A stretch of DNA of 64,000 nt from Firmicutes bacterium ASF500. GTDB lineage: Bacteria; Bacillota; Clostridia; Oscillospirales; Oscillospiraceae. A program made the translations under genes and the position numbers. The first letter of the stretch is position 1, and each line of letters begins with the position of its first letter. Shown here one piece after another: positions 52,522 through 61,641 of this stretch. The notes under the pieces are model-generated. The model ran no database searches. It was not told the DNA's origin and was given only the letters and a program-made list of their open reading frames with translations. The stretch spans positions 1-64,000 of the forward strand of contig CP097573.1 in the NCBI GenBank assembly GCA_000492175.2, read 5' to 3'.

Positions 52522-53592
52522 ATGAAGCTGTCCGTAATCGTGCCGGTCTACAATGTGGAGGCGTATGTGGGGGACTGTCTGGACGCCCTTCTGGACCAGG
52601 GGCTGGGGGATACGGAGTATGAGATCCTCTGCGTGAACGATGGCAGCACCGACGGGAGCCAGGAAATATTGGAGGAGTACAGGCGGAAAAACCGTCAGAT
52701 CTCCGTCATCTGCCAGGCCAACCAAGGGCTCAGCGCCGCGCGGAACACGGGGCTTCGGGCGGCGTCCGGGGCGTATGTGTACTTCATAGACTCTGACGAC
52801 CTGCTGGAGCGGAGAGCCTTGGGCGATTTATACGCCTTGGCGGCGGAGCATGATCTGGATATGATCCTGTTCAGCTACCAGCGCTTCGCGGACGGGACAG
52901 CTCCCTCTTTGACGGAGCAGACTGTGGACCCGGGGCGGCTGCGCCTGTTCCGGGACCCGATGGAAATGCGGCGGCACAGGGGTGTGCCCGACTGGAGGAC
53001 GGCCTGGAACTACTTGGTCCGGCGCTCGGTGCTGGAGGAGTTTGGCCTGACCTTCCCGGAGGGGAGCCTCTTTGAGGACGAGGAGTTTAACTTCTGGCTG
53101 GACCGCTGCGGGTCGGCCTGCGGGTATCTGGACCAGAAGCTTTATCACTACCGGCAGCGGGAGGGGAGCATCCTGCGGACCTTTCAAAGCGACGAGGGAT
53201 TTCCGCCCTACATCCAGGGCCGGGTAAAGCTGGCCGCCCGTCACCGGAGGATTTTAGAGGACTTCCGGGCGGGGAACCCCCCGAGGCTCCGGCTGCCGGT
53301 TACGGAGGCGGAGCTGGAGGACCGGCTCATTGGAGAGGTGCAGGGAATTTTGAGCCGCCTGTTGGAACGGGGGGACCGGGCCCTCCTTCAGAGGACGCTG
53401 GAGGAGCTGACGGCCCAGGGCCTGTACCCCTATCCCATGCGCTGGAGACGTCTAGTCAGGAGGATGCCGCTGAAAAGGCGGCTGATCAGCACGGCCAGCT
53501 TCCTGTTTCCAGTGCGGGGATATCTCCAGCTGTGTATGCGGGTGCGGACGCTTCTGCCCCGGAGGCGGGACCGGCGGGAGGGCGGAGTATGA
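52522..53592 (+). CDS. GT2 family glycosyltransferase
   Basis: The 356-residue protein starts one base after the previous stop, behind GGAGGAAATGAA. GT-A motifs are SVIVPVYNVEAYV, VNDGSTDGSQEIL, NQGLSAARNTGLRAA and IDSDDLLE. The C-terminal segment is rich in Arg and may contact the membrane. Its stop overlaps the pyruvyltransferase ATG. Confidence 0.9.
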   Translation: MKLSVIVPVYNVEAYVGDCLDALLDQGLGDTEYEILCVNDGSTDGSQEILEEYRRKNRQISVICQANQGLSAARNTGLRAASGAYVYFIDSDDLLERRALGDLYALAAEHDLDMILFSYQRFADGTAPSLTEQTVDPGRLRLFRDPMEMRRHRGVPDWRTAWNYLVRRSVLEEFGLTFPEGSLFEDEEFNFWLDRCGSACGYLDQKLYHYRQREGSILRTFQSDEGFPPYIQGRVKLAARHRRILEDFRAGNPPRLRLPVTEAELEDRLIGEVQGILSRLLERGDRALLQRTLEELTAQGLYPYPMRWRRLVRRMPLKRRLISTASFLFPVRGYLQLCMRVRTLLPRRRDRREGGV

Positions 53593-54698
53593 TCGGAATT
53601 TTAACCTTCTACTGGGCGGACGACTATGGAGGAATGCTCCAGGCCTATGCCCTGAAGCGCCGGTTAGAGCTGATGGGCGAGAGGGCAGAGATGGTCCCCT
53701 ACGCGCCCATAAAGCTGAGGGGACGGTACTGGCTGTGTCCGCTTTGCGCGGAGCGGAAGGACTGGGGACTTCGATATTTTTTCCACCGGTACATGTTTAA
53801 GGAGAACCTGCGGCAGGGCTGGAGCTTCTGGGCCCGAAGATGGGCCATGGGCCGGTTCCGGCGAAAATACCTGACGGCGAAGCGTCCCGCCCGCGGTGTA
53901 AGGGACCTGTTGGAGCCCTACCGGACCGTGCTGGTGGGCAGCGATCAGGTCTGGAATCCGGACATTACAGTGGACCTGGATGACGCCTACATTGGAAATA
54001 TCCCCCGCCGGGAGGACTGCCGCCTGGTCGCCTATGGGGCCAGCCTGGGCGGGAAGCGCCTGCTGGAGGGCGACCGGGAGAAATTTGTCCGTCATGTGAA
54101 GGAATTTTCCGCGATTTCCCTCCGGGAGCGGACGGACGCGGCCTATGTGGAGGAACTTCTGGGCCGGAAGGTCCGGGACGTGCTGGACCCGGTGCTGCTT
54201 TTGGACGCGGCGGAGTGGAGGCGGGCAGCGAAGCCCCCCAGGGAGCGCGGCTATATCCTGCTCTACCTGACGGAGTATCACGAGCCGCTGCTCCGCTGCG
54301 CACAGGCCCTCTCCAAGGAGCTGGGGCGGGAGCTGCTGTCTCTGTCCAGGCCCTCCACCCTGGCGGGAGGCTATGCCCAGACGGTCCAGACCCGGAGCGC
54401 CGGCCCGGCGGAGTTCTTGGGGTATTTGGAGCACGCTGACTGTGTGCTGACCAACTCCTTCCACGGGACGGCTTTCTCCATCCTGATGGAAAAGCCCTTC
54501 CTCGCCTTCCGGCACAGCACTCGAAACAACCGGCTGGAGGATCTTTTGGATAAGCTGGGACTGTCCTTCCACCTGGCGGAGGAGGCCCGGCCGGAGGAGG
54601 TCCTGAAGCGCTGGGCGGAGACGGACCGGGAGGAGGTCCGGCGGCGGCTGGCGGAGGAGCGGGAGCGGTCTCTGCGATTCCTCACGGAGAGCCTGTGA
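53589..54698 (+). CDS. Polysaccharide pyruvyl transferase family protein
   Basis: The ATG at 53589 (MIGILTFYWADDYGGMLQAYAL) follows GGAGGGCGGAGT and overlaps the preceding stop (ATGA). The 369-residue protein has the family features: the early NYG-like DDYGGMLQAYAL, VGSDQVWNPD, SLRERTDAAYVEELLG and the C-terminal TNSFHGTAFSILM. Members transfer pyruvate ketals from PEP to sugars of surface polymers, adding negative charge. The FrhB-like gene at 55788 is a frequent partner in such loci. Confidence 0.88.
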   Translation: MIGILTFYWADDYGGMLQAYALKRRLELMGERAEMVPYAPIKLRGRYWLCPLCAERKDWGLRYFFHRYMFKENLRQGWSFWARRWAMGRFRRKYLTAKRPARGVRDLLEPYRTVLVGSDQVWNPDITVDLDDAYIGNIPRREDCRLVAYGASLGGKRLLEGDREKFVRHVKEFSAISLRERTDAAYVEELLGRKVRDVLDPVLLLDAAEWRRAAKPPRERGYILLYLTEYHEPLLRCAQALSKELGRELLSLSRPSTLAGGYAQTVQTRSAGPAEFLGYLEHADCVLTNSFHGTAFSILMEKPFLAFRHSTRNNRLEDLLDKLGLSFHLAEEARPEEVLKRWAETDREEVRRRLAEERERSLRFLTESL

Positions 54699-54748
54699 GC
54701 TCAGACCGAAGGGACGAACCAAATCACTGAAACAATGAGAGGTAGAGT

Positions 54749-55795
54749 ATGGAGGACCTTGTTTCTATTATTATTCCGGTGTATAATACGGAGGAATATC
54801 TTCGGGAGTGCGTCCGGTCGGCCCTTGCCCAGAGCTACCCTTATTTTGAACTGATCCTGATCGACGATGGCTCGGAGGATGGCAGCGCCTCGCTGTGCGC
54901 CAGTCTGTGCGGCGAGGACCAGCGTATCCGCTTTTTGTCCCAGCCCCACATGGGGGTGTCCGCCGCCAGAAATGCGGGGATGGAGGCCGCCGGCGGCAAA
55001 TACCTGTTTTTCCTGGACAGCGACGACACAATGCACCCCCTCCTGCTGGAGACGCTGGTGCAGCTGTGCGAGGGCACCGGGGCGGCGCTGGCCACGGAGG
55101 TCTACCGCCATGTGGAGGCCACAGAGGCGCGGGATATTATGGACAGCTGCCGGAGCGGAGATGACCGCTCCTGGGAATACACCTATATGGACAACAGGGA
55201 GGCCCTCCGTCAGTTTTCCTCCCATGAGAACGGCTATAATTTTCACGGGATCGGCGGCAAGCTGGTGCGCCGCGACGCGGCGGGCGGACTGCGCTTTCGC
55301 GAGCACATGGGCAACAGCGAGGACACGCTGTTCGTCTATCAGCTCCTGGACCAGGGGCTGGATGCGGTGATCCTGTGGAAGGAGTGGTATGAGTACCGGA
55401 AGCACCCCGGAGGAAGCAGCCACCGCCTGAGTGTCCAGGCCTGTAAGGACAGCTATCAGTGCCTGCGGTATATCTGCAGCCGGGAGGAGGCCCGGGAGGG
55501 GGACGCGGGCATGGTCTTCTGGACGGTGGTGATCTCCGCCCGTCTCCGGCGGCTCTATGTGCGCAGCCGGAGGCGCGACAGCCGGGAGATGACCCTTTAC
55601 CTGAGAGAGCTGGCCCGCGAGGAGAGTGAGAGCGAGCGTTTTCCCCTGATCCCCTGGAGGGAGAGAGTGAAGCACTATATGGCTTTCCGCTGTTATCCTC
55701 TCTATGTGCCCCTGCACGGAATTTTGACCCTGCGGTGGAGGATACGGGAGTGGAAGCAGAAGCGGGCGCGGGAGCGTGAGGGTTGGAATGGTTGA
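54749..55795 (+). CDS. GT2 family glycosyltransferase
   Basis: The 348-residue protein (MEDLVSIIIPVYNTEEYL) follows GAGAGGTAGAGT after a 50-base gap, the longest between neighbouring genes in this run. GT-A motifs are IDDGSEDGSASLC, HMGVSAARNAGMEAA and LDSDDTMH. Its end overlaps the FrhB-like gene by 8 bases. Confidence 0.9.
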   Translation: MEDLVSIIIPVYNTEEYLRECVRSALAQSYPYFELILIDDGSEDGSASLCASLCGEDQRIRFLSQPHMGVSAARNAGMEAAGGKYLFFLDSDDTMHPLLLETLVQLCEGTGAALATEVYRHVEATEARDIMDSCRSGDDRSWEYTYMDNREALRQFSSHENGYNFHGIGGKLVRRDAAGGLRFREHMGNSEDTLFVYQLLDQGLDAVILWKEWYEYRKHPGGSSHRLSVQACKDSYQCLRYICSREEAREGDAGMVFWTVVISARLRRLYVRSRRRDSREMTLYLRELAREESESERFPLIPWRERVKHYMAFRCYPLYVPLHGILTLRWRIREWKQKRAREREGWNG

Positions 55796-56870
55796 AAGAG
55801 CGTTTTGTACGGGCTGCGGCGCCTGCGCGGCGGTCTGTCCCCACCAGGCGGTCCAGATGCGAGAGGACTGGGAGGGGTTTTACTATCCAGTGGTCTCAAG
55901 GAGGTCCTGCACAGACTGCGGGCTGTGCGCCCAGGTGTGCCCCCTGACCGGAGCGCGGGAGGCCGGCGGGGAAGCCAGCTTTTTTGGCGCCAAGGCAAAG
56001 CGGGAGGATGACCGCCTGCTGGGGTCCTCGGGCGGGATGTTCCACCTGCTGGCCGCCCAGGTCCTGCGGGAGGGCGGAAGCGTGTGGGGCGCGGCCCTTG
56101 GAGAGGACGGGACGCTGCGGCACACGGAGGCCTTTGAGCAGTCCGGCCTTGCCAGGCTGACCAGGACCAAATACATACAAAGCGATATGACCCCGGTTTG
56201 GCGGAAAATCCGGGCGGAGGCCCGGGAGGGCCGGCCGGTCCTCTTCTGCGGGACGCCCTGCCAGACGGACGCCGTGCGCGCCTTTCTGGGGGAGGAGCGG
56301 GGCGGGGTGATCCTGGCGGACCTGATCTGCTTCGGGGTCCCCTCGCCGGGGCTCTGGAGGCGGTACGCCGCGCACCTTGAGAAAAGGTTTGCGGGCGCAC
56401 TGGAGGGCGTTTCCTTCCGAGACAAGCGGAACAGGGACAACGGCCACACCTGCGCGGTCCAGGCCGGGGGGACGGAGCACACCTGGCCCCTGGGTGAGGA
56501 CCTGTACTGCCGGTCCTATTTCCGGGGGGTGAATCTGCGGCCCTCCTGCGCTCACTGCAAGTACTGTACCACGGAGAGGGCCAGCGACATCACGCTGGGG
56601 GACTTTTGGGGCATCGAGGGGGTGCGGCCCGGCTTTGACGACGGGATGGGCTGTTCGGTGGTCATCTGCCGTACCCAGGCGGGGAGCGCGCTGTGGGAGC
56701 GGGTCCAGGGGGACGCCCATTGGTTTCCCTGCCGGAGGGAGGAGGCGGCCAACGTGAGCCAGCCCCGCCTGCGGGAACCGACCCGGGCCCACCCCCGGCG
56801 GCGGCTGTACATGGGGCTGTGGAGAGTTCTTCCCTTTTCCCTCTGGCTGAAGCTGTGCCGTCGGATGTGA
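55788..56870 (+). CDS. FrhB-like iron-sulfur protein (coenzyme F420 hydrogenase/dehydrogenase beta-subunit family)
   Basis: The ATG at 55788 (MVERAFCTGCGACAAVCP) is preferred; a GTG at 55776 is possible. The 360-residue protein has two [4Fe-4S] ferredoxin motifs (CTGCGACAAVCP and CTDCGLCAQVCP), then the FrhB N- and C-terminal domains (GSSGGMFHLLAAQVL; FCGTPCQTDAVRAFL; CKYCTTERASDITLGDFWG). F420 itself is unlikely in this host, so it probably uses flavin. Such proteins occur in capsule loci beside pyruvyltransferases, with a suspected role in redox modification of a sugar or its substituent. Confidence 0.85.
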   Translation: MVERAFCTGCGACAAVCPHQAVQMREDWEGFYYPVVSRRSCTDCGLCAQVCPLTGAREAGGEASFFGAKAKREDDRLLGSSGGMFHLLAAQVLREGGSVWGAALGEDGTLRHTEAFEQSGLARLTRTKYIQSDMTPVWRKIRAEAREGRPVLFCGTPCQTDAVRAFLGEERGGVILADLICFGVPSPGLWRRYAAHLEKRFAGALEGVSFRDKRNRDNGHTCAVQAGGTEHTWPLGEDLYCRSYFRGVNLRPSCAHCKYCTTERASDITLGDFWGIEGVRPGFDDGMGCSVVICRTQAGSALWERVQGDAHWFPCRREEAANVSQPRLREPTRAHPRRRLYMGLWRVLPFSLWLKLCRRM

Positions 56871-56890
56871 GCCGTGAGGAGGTTGTGAAA

Positions 56891-58582
56891 ATGCTGAAAA
56901 AGCTGGGTTCCCTTCTGGACCGGTCCCAAAGGGCGGCGGTGCGGCGCTTCGCGCTGCTGTGCCTGTTCAGCCCGGCGGCGGATATGGTGGGCGTGTCCAT
57001 GATGATTCCGGTGCTCCAGCAGGCGTTTCAGCGGGGGGCGTCCAGCCATCTGGCGGGGCGGGTATTTCTTCTGGCCCTGGTGCTGATGCTGGTGGGCGTG
57101 TTTGAGCTGATCCGGGGCCGGTTTTCCACCGCCCTGGTGGTGGACCTGTCTCACAGCTGGTCGGTGAGGATCTATGAGATGTACGGCATGGAGGAGCTGG
57201 AGGACCACAACCGGAGGACCCCCATACAGGCGGCGGAGGGGGTGCGGACAGACACCGCCGTCTGCGCCGGGATGATCCCCGCCTATTTGAGTCTGGCGGT
57301 GGACGGCATGACCACGGCGGCTTACGCGCTGGCTCTGACTTATGTGGCCCGGGGCGTGGGGGCGGTGAGCTGTCTCCTGATGGCGGCGCTGATGGCGGTG
57401 CTCTACGGCTATAGCCGCTTTCATGCGTCGCGGTACGGGGAAAAACGGCGGAGGCTAGAGATTCAGGCCCGGGGGATGGTCTCCACCATGTACGGCTCCT
57501 ATAAGGAGATCAGGGTGGATGCCAACCGAAAAAATCTGCTGGAGCGGTACAGAGGGGCCAGCGCCGCCTGCGCCCAGGTGCAGAAGGACTACGCCTTTGC
57601 CCGGGGGCTGCAGGGCATCGTTTTGCGGGACGCCATGCAGTCGGCGGTATTTCTGCTTCTGGCGGTCCTTCTGATGTCAGGGGTGGACCTGTCCCATATC
57701 CTGCCCGAGATGGTGATTTTTGTCACTCTGCTGACCCGGATGCTTCCGGTGTCGAAGCGGATTGTGGAGACCCTGACCGGAATCCAATTCGGGTCCAAAT
57801 ACTGCGAGGTCCTCTGCCAGGAGCTGGAGCGCCACGACGCTCTGCTGCGGGCGGAGGCGGAGCGGAAGCGCCTGCGGGAGAAGCGGGTGACCCTGTCCCA
57901 GGGCATCCGGGTGGAGCATCTGAGCTTTCAGTATGCCAACGGGAAGCGGATCTTTGAGGATGCCTCCATGGAGGTCCCGGCGGGGTGCTCCGTGGCGGTC
58001 ATCGGGCCCTCCGGCGAGGGGAAAACCACGCTGCTGGACCTGATCCTGGGGTTGCTGCACCCCCAGGAGGGCCATATCTGGTACGACGACTTCGATCTGG
58101 CGGAGGGCGCCGACGGCCATGGGGCGTGCCGGGGGGAGATCGGCGCGGTGGTCAGCTATATCCCCCAGACGGTCTTTCTGAACGACGAGACGGTGCGCTA
58201 CAATGTGGCCTTCACGGCGAATGAGGCGGACTGGTCGGAGGAGCGCGTCATTCAGTGCCTCCAGTGCGCCCAGGTCTGGGAGGACGTGCGGGAGATGCCG
58301 GAGGGGCTGGATACGGTGATCGGGCGCAACGGCGCGGCCATCTCCGGCGGACAGAGACAGCGTATCGCCCTGGCCCGGGCGCTGTATAAGGAGTCGGAGA
58401 TTCTGATTATGGACGAGGCCACCGCCGCGCTGGACATGGAGACCGAGCGGGCGGTGATCGACTCCATCCGGCATATGAGGGGAAACAAGACGCTGCTGAT
58501 GGTGACCCACCACCTCAGTCTGGCGAATGAGTGCGAGCGGGTATACAGGCTGGAGAATCGGAAGCTGGTAAGGGTGCGGTGA
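56891..58582 (+). CDS. ABC exporter, fused membrane and ATPase domains
   Basis: The ATG at 56891 follows GAGGAGG. The 563-residue protein has six membrane helices (about 15-310) and a C-terminal ATPase: Walker A GPSGEGKTT, Q-loop PQTVFLNDE, signature ISGGQRQRIALARAL and Walker B ILIMDEATAALD. The layout is MsbA/PglK-like, so it may flip a lipid-linked oligosaccharide or glycolipid. It coexists with a Wzx flippase at 61642, so the two probably carry different substrates. Confidence 0.92.
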   Translation: MLKKLGSLLDRSQRAAVRRFALLCLFSPAADMVGVSMMIPVLQQAFQRGASSHLAGRVFLLALVLMLVGVFELIRGRFSTALVVDLSHSWSVRIYEMYGMEELEDHNRRTPIQAAEGVRTDTAVCAGMIPAYLSLAVDGMTTAAYALALTYVARGVGAVSCLLMAALMAVLYGYSRFHASRYGEKRRRLEIQARGMVSTMYGSYKEIRVDANRKNLLERYRGASAACAQVQKDYAFARGLQGIVLRDAMQSAVFLLLAVLLMSGVDLSHILPEMVIFVTLLTRMLPVSKRIVETLTGIQFGSKYCEVLCQELERHDALLRAEAERKRLREKRVTLSQGIRVEHLSFQYANGKRIFEDASMEVPAGCSVAVIGPSGEGKTTLLDLILGLLHPQEGHIWYDDFDLAEGADGHGACRGEIGAVVSYIPQTVFLNDETVRYNVAFTANEADWSEERVIQCLQCAQVWEDVREMPEGLDTVIGRNGAAISGGQRQRIALARALYKESEILIMDEATAALDMETERAVIDSIRHMRGNKTLLMVTHHLSLANECERVYRLENRKLVRVR

Positions 58583-58583
58583 G

Positions 58584-59603
58584 ATGACGGGGGATCAGGG
58601 AACAAGGGGCCGGGTGTCCGTGGTGACGCCGGTCTATAACGGCGCGGCCTATGTAGGACGGCTGCTGGAGTCCGTCCTGGTCCAGACCTGGCCGCAGGTG
58701 GAGATGATCCTGTCGGACGACGGCTCCCAGGACCGGACTGTGGAGATGGCCCGGGCCTTTCAGGAAAAATTTGAGGCCCGGGGCTATTCCCTTCAAATCG
58801 TTACCGGGCCCCACAAGAACGCCTCTGCCGCCATCAACCGGGCTCTGCCGCTGGTGACGGGGGAATTTCTCGTCTGGCCGGACAGCGACGACGCCCTGGC
58901 CCCGGAGTCTCTCCGCCGGCGGGCGGAGTTTCTGCGGGCCAACCCGCAGTACCAATGCGTCCGTTCCCTGGCCCGCTACCGGTACGAGGATGGAAGCCCC
59001 GCCCCCAGGCAGGAGGTCATGGAGCGGGGGGAGGGGGAGGAGCTGTTTTTCCCCGTCCTGTGGGGAAGAAGTTTTGTGTGCTGTGGATGCTATATGCTGC
59101 GCTGTGAGGCTTTCTTTTCCATCTACCCCCGGCGGAGAATCCCCGAGTATGACGTGGGGCAGAACTTTCAAATGCTCCTCCCCATGCTGTACGCCCACCG
59201 CTGTCCCACCCTCCAGGAGGCGCTGTACACGGTCTATGTGCGCCCGGACAGCCACTCCCGCCGGGTGCTGACGCAGGGGGAGGAGGCGGCGAAGTATGCC
59301 GCCTTCGAGGCGCTGGTGGATGAGATCGCCGGGATATGCCGCGTCAGCGTCCCGGAGGAGCGGCTTCAGATTGAGTGCTGGAAACGCCGGCGGCGGTATT
59401 CGCTCCGCAAGCGCTGGCGGCAAAAAAGAGAGGCGGCGGCGGAGCTCTGGTGGCTCCTCCGCCACGGAGACATGGGGATTGGCTCCGCCGTCAAGGAGGC
59501 GGCGGAGCTGTTGGGAGGGCCTCGGCTCCGCCGGCTTTGGCGGAGTCTCCGGGACTGGAACGGAGGCCTGTTTGGGAGACGAGGCAAAGGAGGAGGACGA
59601 TGA
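58584..59603 (+). CDS. GT2 family glycosyltransferase
   Basis: The 339-residue protein (MTGDQGTRGRVSVVTPVYNGAAYV) starts one base after the exporter stop. GT-A motifs are LSDDGSQDRTVEMA, NASAAINRALPL and WPDSDDALAPE; the last is a clear DxD. The C-terminal 90 residues are basic with repeated Arg-Arg. Cytoplasmic; linkage unknown. Confidence 0.9.
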   Translation: MTGDQGTRGRVSVVTPVYNGAAYVGRLLESVLVQTWPQVEMILSDDGSQDRTVEMARAFQEKFEARGYSLQIVTGPHKNASAAINRALPLVTGEFLVWPDSDDALAPESLRRRAEFLRANPQYQCVRSLARYRYEDGSPAPRQEVMERGEGEELFFPVLWGRSFVCCGCYMLRCEAFFSIYPRRRIPEYDVGQNFQMLLPMLYAHRCPTLQEALYTVYVRPDSHSRRVLTQGEEAAKYAAFEALVDEIAGICRVSVPEERLQIECWKRRRRYSLRKRWRQKREAAAELWWLLRHGDMGIGSAVKEAAELLGGPRLRRLWRSLRDWNGGLFGRRGKGGGR

Positions 59604-59604
59604 A

Positions 59605-61629
59605 ATGGCGAAGCCGCTGATTTCGGTCATCATTCCGGTGTACAAGGTGGAGGCGTATCTGGAGCGCTGTATGGAGACTGTAGTACACCAGAGCTATCGA
59701 AACCTGGAGATCATTTTGGTGGACGACGGCTCTCCCGACCGCTGTCCCGCCATGTGCGACGCCTGGGCCCGGCGGGATGGCCGGATACAGGTGATCCACA
59801 AGGCCAACGGCGGCCTCTCAGAGGCCAGGAACTGGGGCCTGCGGGCGGCCTCGGGGACCTACATCTCCTTTGTGGATTCAGACGACTGGCTCTCTCTGGT
59901 CATGCTGGAGCGGATGGAGGAGGCCATGGAGGCCTATGGGACGGATATGGTCATATGCCAGTTTGTCTACGTTAAAGAGGACGGCCTGTGTGAGAAGTCG
60001 GTGGAAGGGGACTACCCGGACGAGGTCCTTTCCGCCCGGGAGGCGGTGAAGCTGCTGCTGGAGGACACCAGGGTGACGAGCCACGTCTGGCGGAAGCTGT
60101 ACAAGCGGGAGCTGATCCCTGCGGATGTGTTCCCCGTGGGCAGGAACTACGAGGACATCTTTGTCATGCACCGACTGATTTTGAAATGCCGGAGCGTCGT
60201 CTGCCTGAACAGCGCCTACTATTTCTACCGGTATGTCCCCCAGGGGATCGTGCGGTCCCGGAGCCCCGAGACACTGCGGAGCTATCTGGAGGGCCACCGG
60301 ATACGGCGTCGGGAGCTGCTGGAGTCCGTCCCGGACCTTCGGGAACAGATCGACCTTGGGTGGGCCCGGGGCGTCCTGACCATTTGGCAGAGCTTGAAGG
60401 AGCTGGATAAGGGACAGCTTCGCCCCCTGCGGGAGGAGGTAAAGCGGGAGCTTTCCGGAATCAGGGCCGGGGCGGTCATGAGGACCTACCCGAACAGGTG
60501 GCTGCGTCTGCGGCTGGACGGGCTGGTGGTAAAGTTGTGCCCCTGGGCGGAGGGGGCCATGTACCGGCTTCTGCTCTCAGACCGTAGCCCGGGCGGCCGG
60601 GCTGGACAGAGGTGCAGATATGTCCTTGGGAGCGCCTGGAGCTTTCTCCGTCTTTGCCGGGAGCATCTGGGCCGGGGGAAGGCCTTTTGGATCTTCTGCG
60701 TTCCAGAGTACGGCAATTTGGGAGACCAGGCGCTGCTGCTGGCGGAGGAGGCCCTGATCCGGCGGTATTTCCCCGAGTGCCGGATCTGCGAGGCACCGCT
60801 TTACCAGCCCGGCGGGCGGCTTCTGGCAAGGCTGGTGCGCCCGGGAAGCTTCTGCGCCATCCAAGGGGGCGGGAATTTCGGGACGATGTACCCGGGGATT
60901 CACCGGACCCAGGAGAGCATGATCTATGCCCTGCGCCGGCGGCGGGTGTTTGTGTTCCCTCAGACGGTTTTTTACGGTGGCGCGCAGGGGGAGCAGATGC
61001 TCCAGCAGACCAGGAGGGTTTATAAAAAATGCGGCAAGCTCTGTATCTTTGCCCGGGAGCGGACCTCCTATGAATTTCTGCGGGAGCAATTCCCGGACAC
61101 AGCGAGCGCGCTGATGCCGGATATGGCCCTCTTCCTGCCCCCCGTCACCAGCGGGAGGGCCCGCCGGGGGGCTCTGCTGGGCATCCGCCCGGACGGCGAA
61201 CGGACCATCACGGACCGGGACTATGGCCGGGTGCTGTCCCTGCTGGAGGAGCGCTTTGGCCGGGTGGAGGACTTCGATACCCACGTGTACCGGGACCTGA
61301 GCCCGGAGGAGGCAAAGCGGGAGCTGGCCGCGCTGTGGGACCGGATGGCCGGGGCGGAGGTGGTGGTGACCGACAGGCTCCACGGGATGATCTTCGCGGC
61401 GATGACCCAGACACCCTGCGTGCTGTTGCCCAGCAGGAGCCACAAGATCGAAGGCGTCTATCAGTGGCTGGCCCCTCTGCCCTACGTCAGACTGTGCCGG
61501 GACATGGGGGAGCTGGAGGACGCCCTGAATCAGGTCCTCTCCTGCGGGAGGCCGGTTTACGCCCTGGAGGAGACGGAGAACATGTTCCGCGAGATGGCCG
61601 GCATCATCCGGGGCACGGCGGAGCGATAG
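59605..61629 (+). CDS. GT2 glycosyltransferase fused to polysaccharide pyruvyl transferase
   Basis: The ATG at 59605 (MAKPLISVIIPVYKVEAYL) follows AAGGAGGAGG. Residues ~1-330 are a GT2 enzyme (VDDGSPDRCPAMCDAWA; NGGLSEARNWGLRAA; VDSDDWLS). After a linker, residues ~370-674 are a pyruvyl transferase-type domain (YGNLGDQALLLAEEALI; IQGGGNFGTMYP; FARERTSYEFL; VVTDRLHGMIFAAM). The 674-residue length excludes simple gene adjacency. The fusion suggests that a sugar is added and then pyruvylated by one protein. Confidence 0.88.
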   Translation: MAKPLISVIIPVYKVEAYLERCMETVVHQSYRNLEIILVDDGSPDRCPAMCDAWARRDGRIQVIHKANGGLSEARNWGLRAASGTYISFVDSDDWLSLVMLERMEEAMEAYGTDMVICQFVYVKEDGLCEKSVEGDYPDEVLSAREAVKLLLEDTRVTSHVWRKLYKRELIPADVFPVGRNYEDIFVMHRLILKCRSVVCLNSAYYFYRYVPQGIVRSRSPETLRSYLEGHRIRRRELLESVPDLREQIDLGWARGVLTIWQSLKELDKGQLRPLREEVKRELSGIRAGAVMRTYPNRWLRLRLDGLVVKLCPWAEGAMYRLLLSDRSPGGRAGQRCRYVLGSAWSFLRLCREHLGRGKAFWIFCVPEYGNLGDQALLLAEEALIRRYFPECRICEAPLYQPGGRLLARLVRPGSFCAIQGGGNFGTMYPGIHRTQESMIYALRRRRVFVFPQTVFYGGAQGEQMLQQTRRVYKKCGKLCIFARERTSYEFLREQFPDTASALMPDMALFLPPVTSGRARRGALLGIRPDGERTITDRDYGRVLSLLEERFGRVEDFDTHVYRDLSPEEAKRELAALWDRMAGAEVVVTDRLHGMIFAAMTQTPCVLLPSRSHKIEGVYQWLAPLPYVRLCRDMGELEDALNQVLSCGRPVYALEETENMFREMAGIIRGTAER

Positions 61630-61641
61630 ACGGAGGGCGGT

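Noticed and set aside
55776..55787. GTG at 55776 as the FrhB-like start
   Set aside because: It adds only four residues before the ATG at 55788, which leads directly into the ferredoxin motif; kept as an alternative only.
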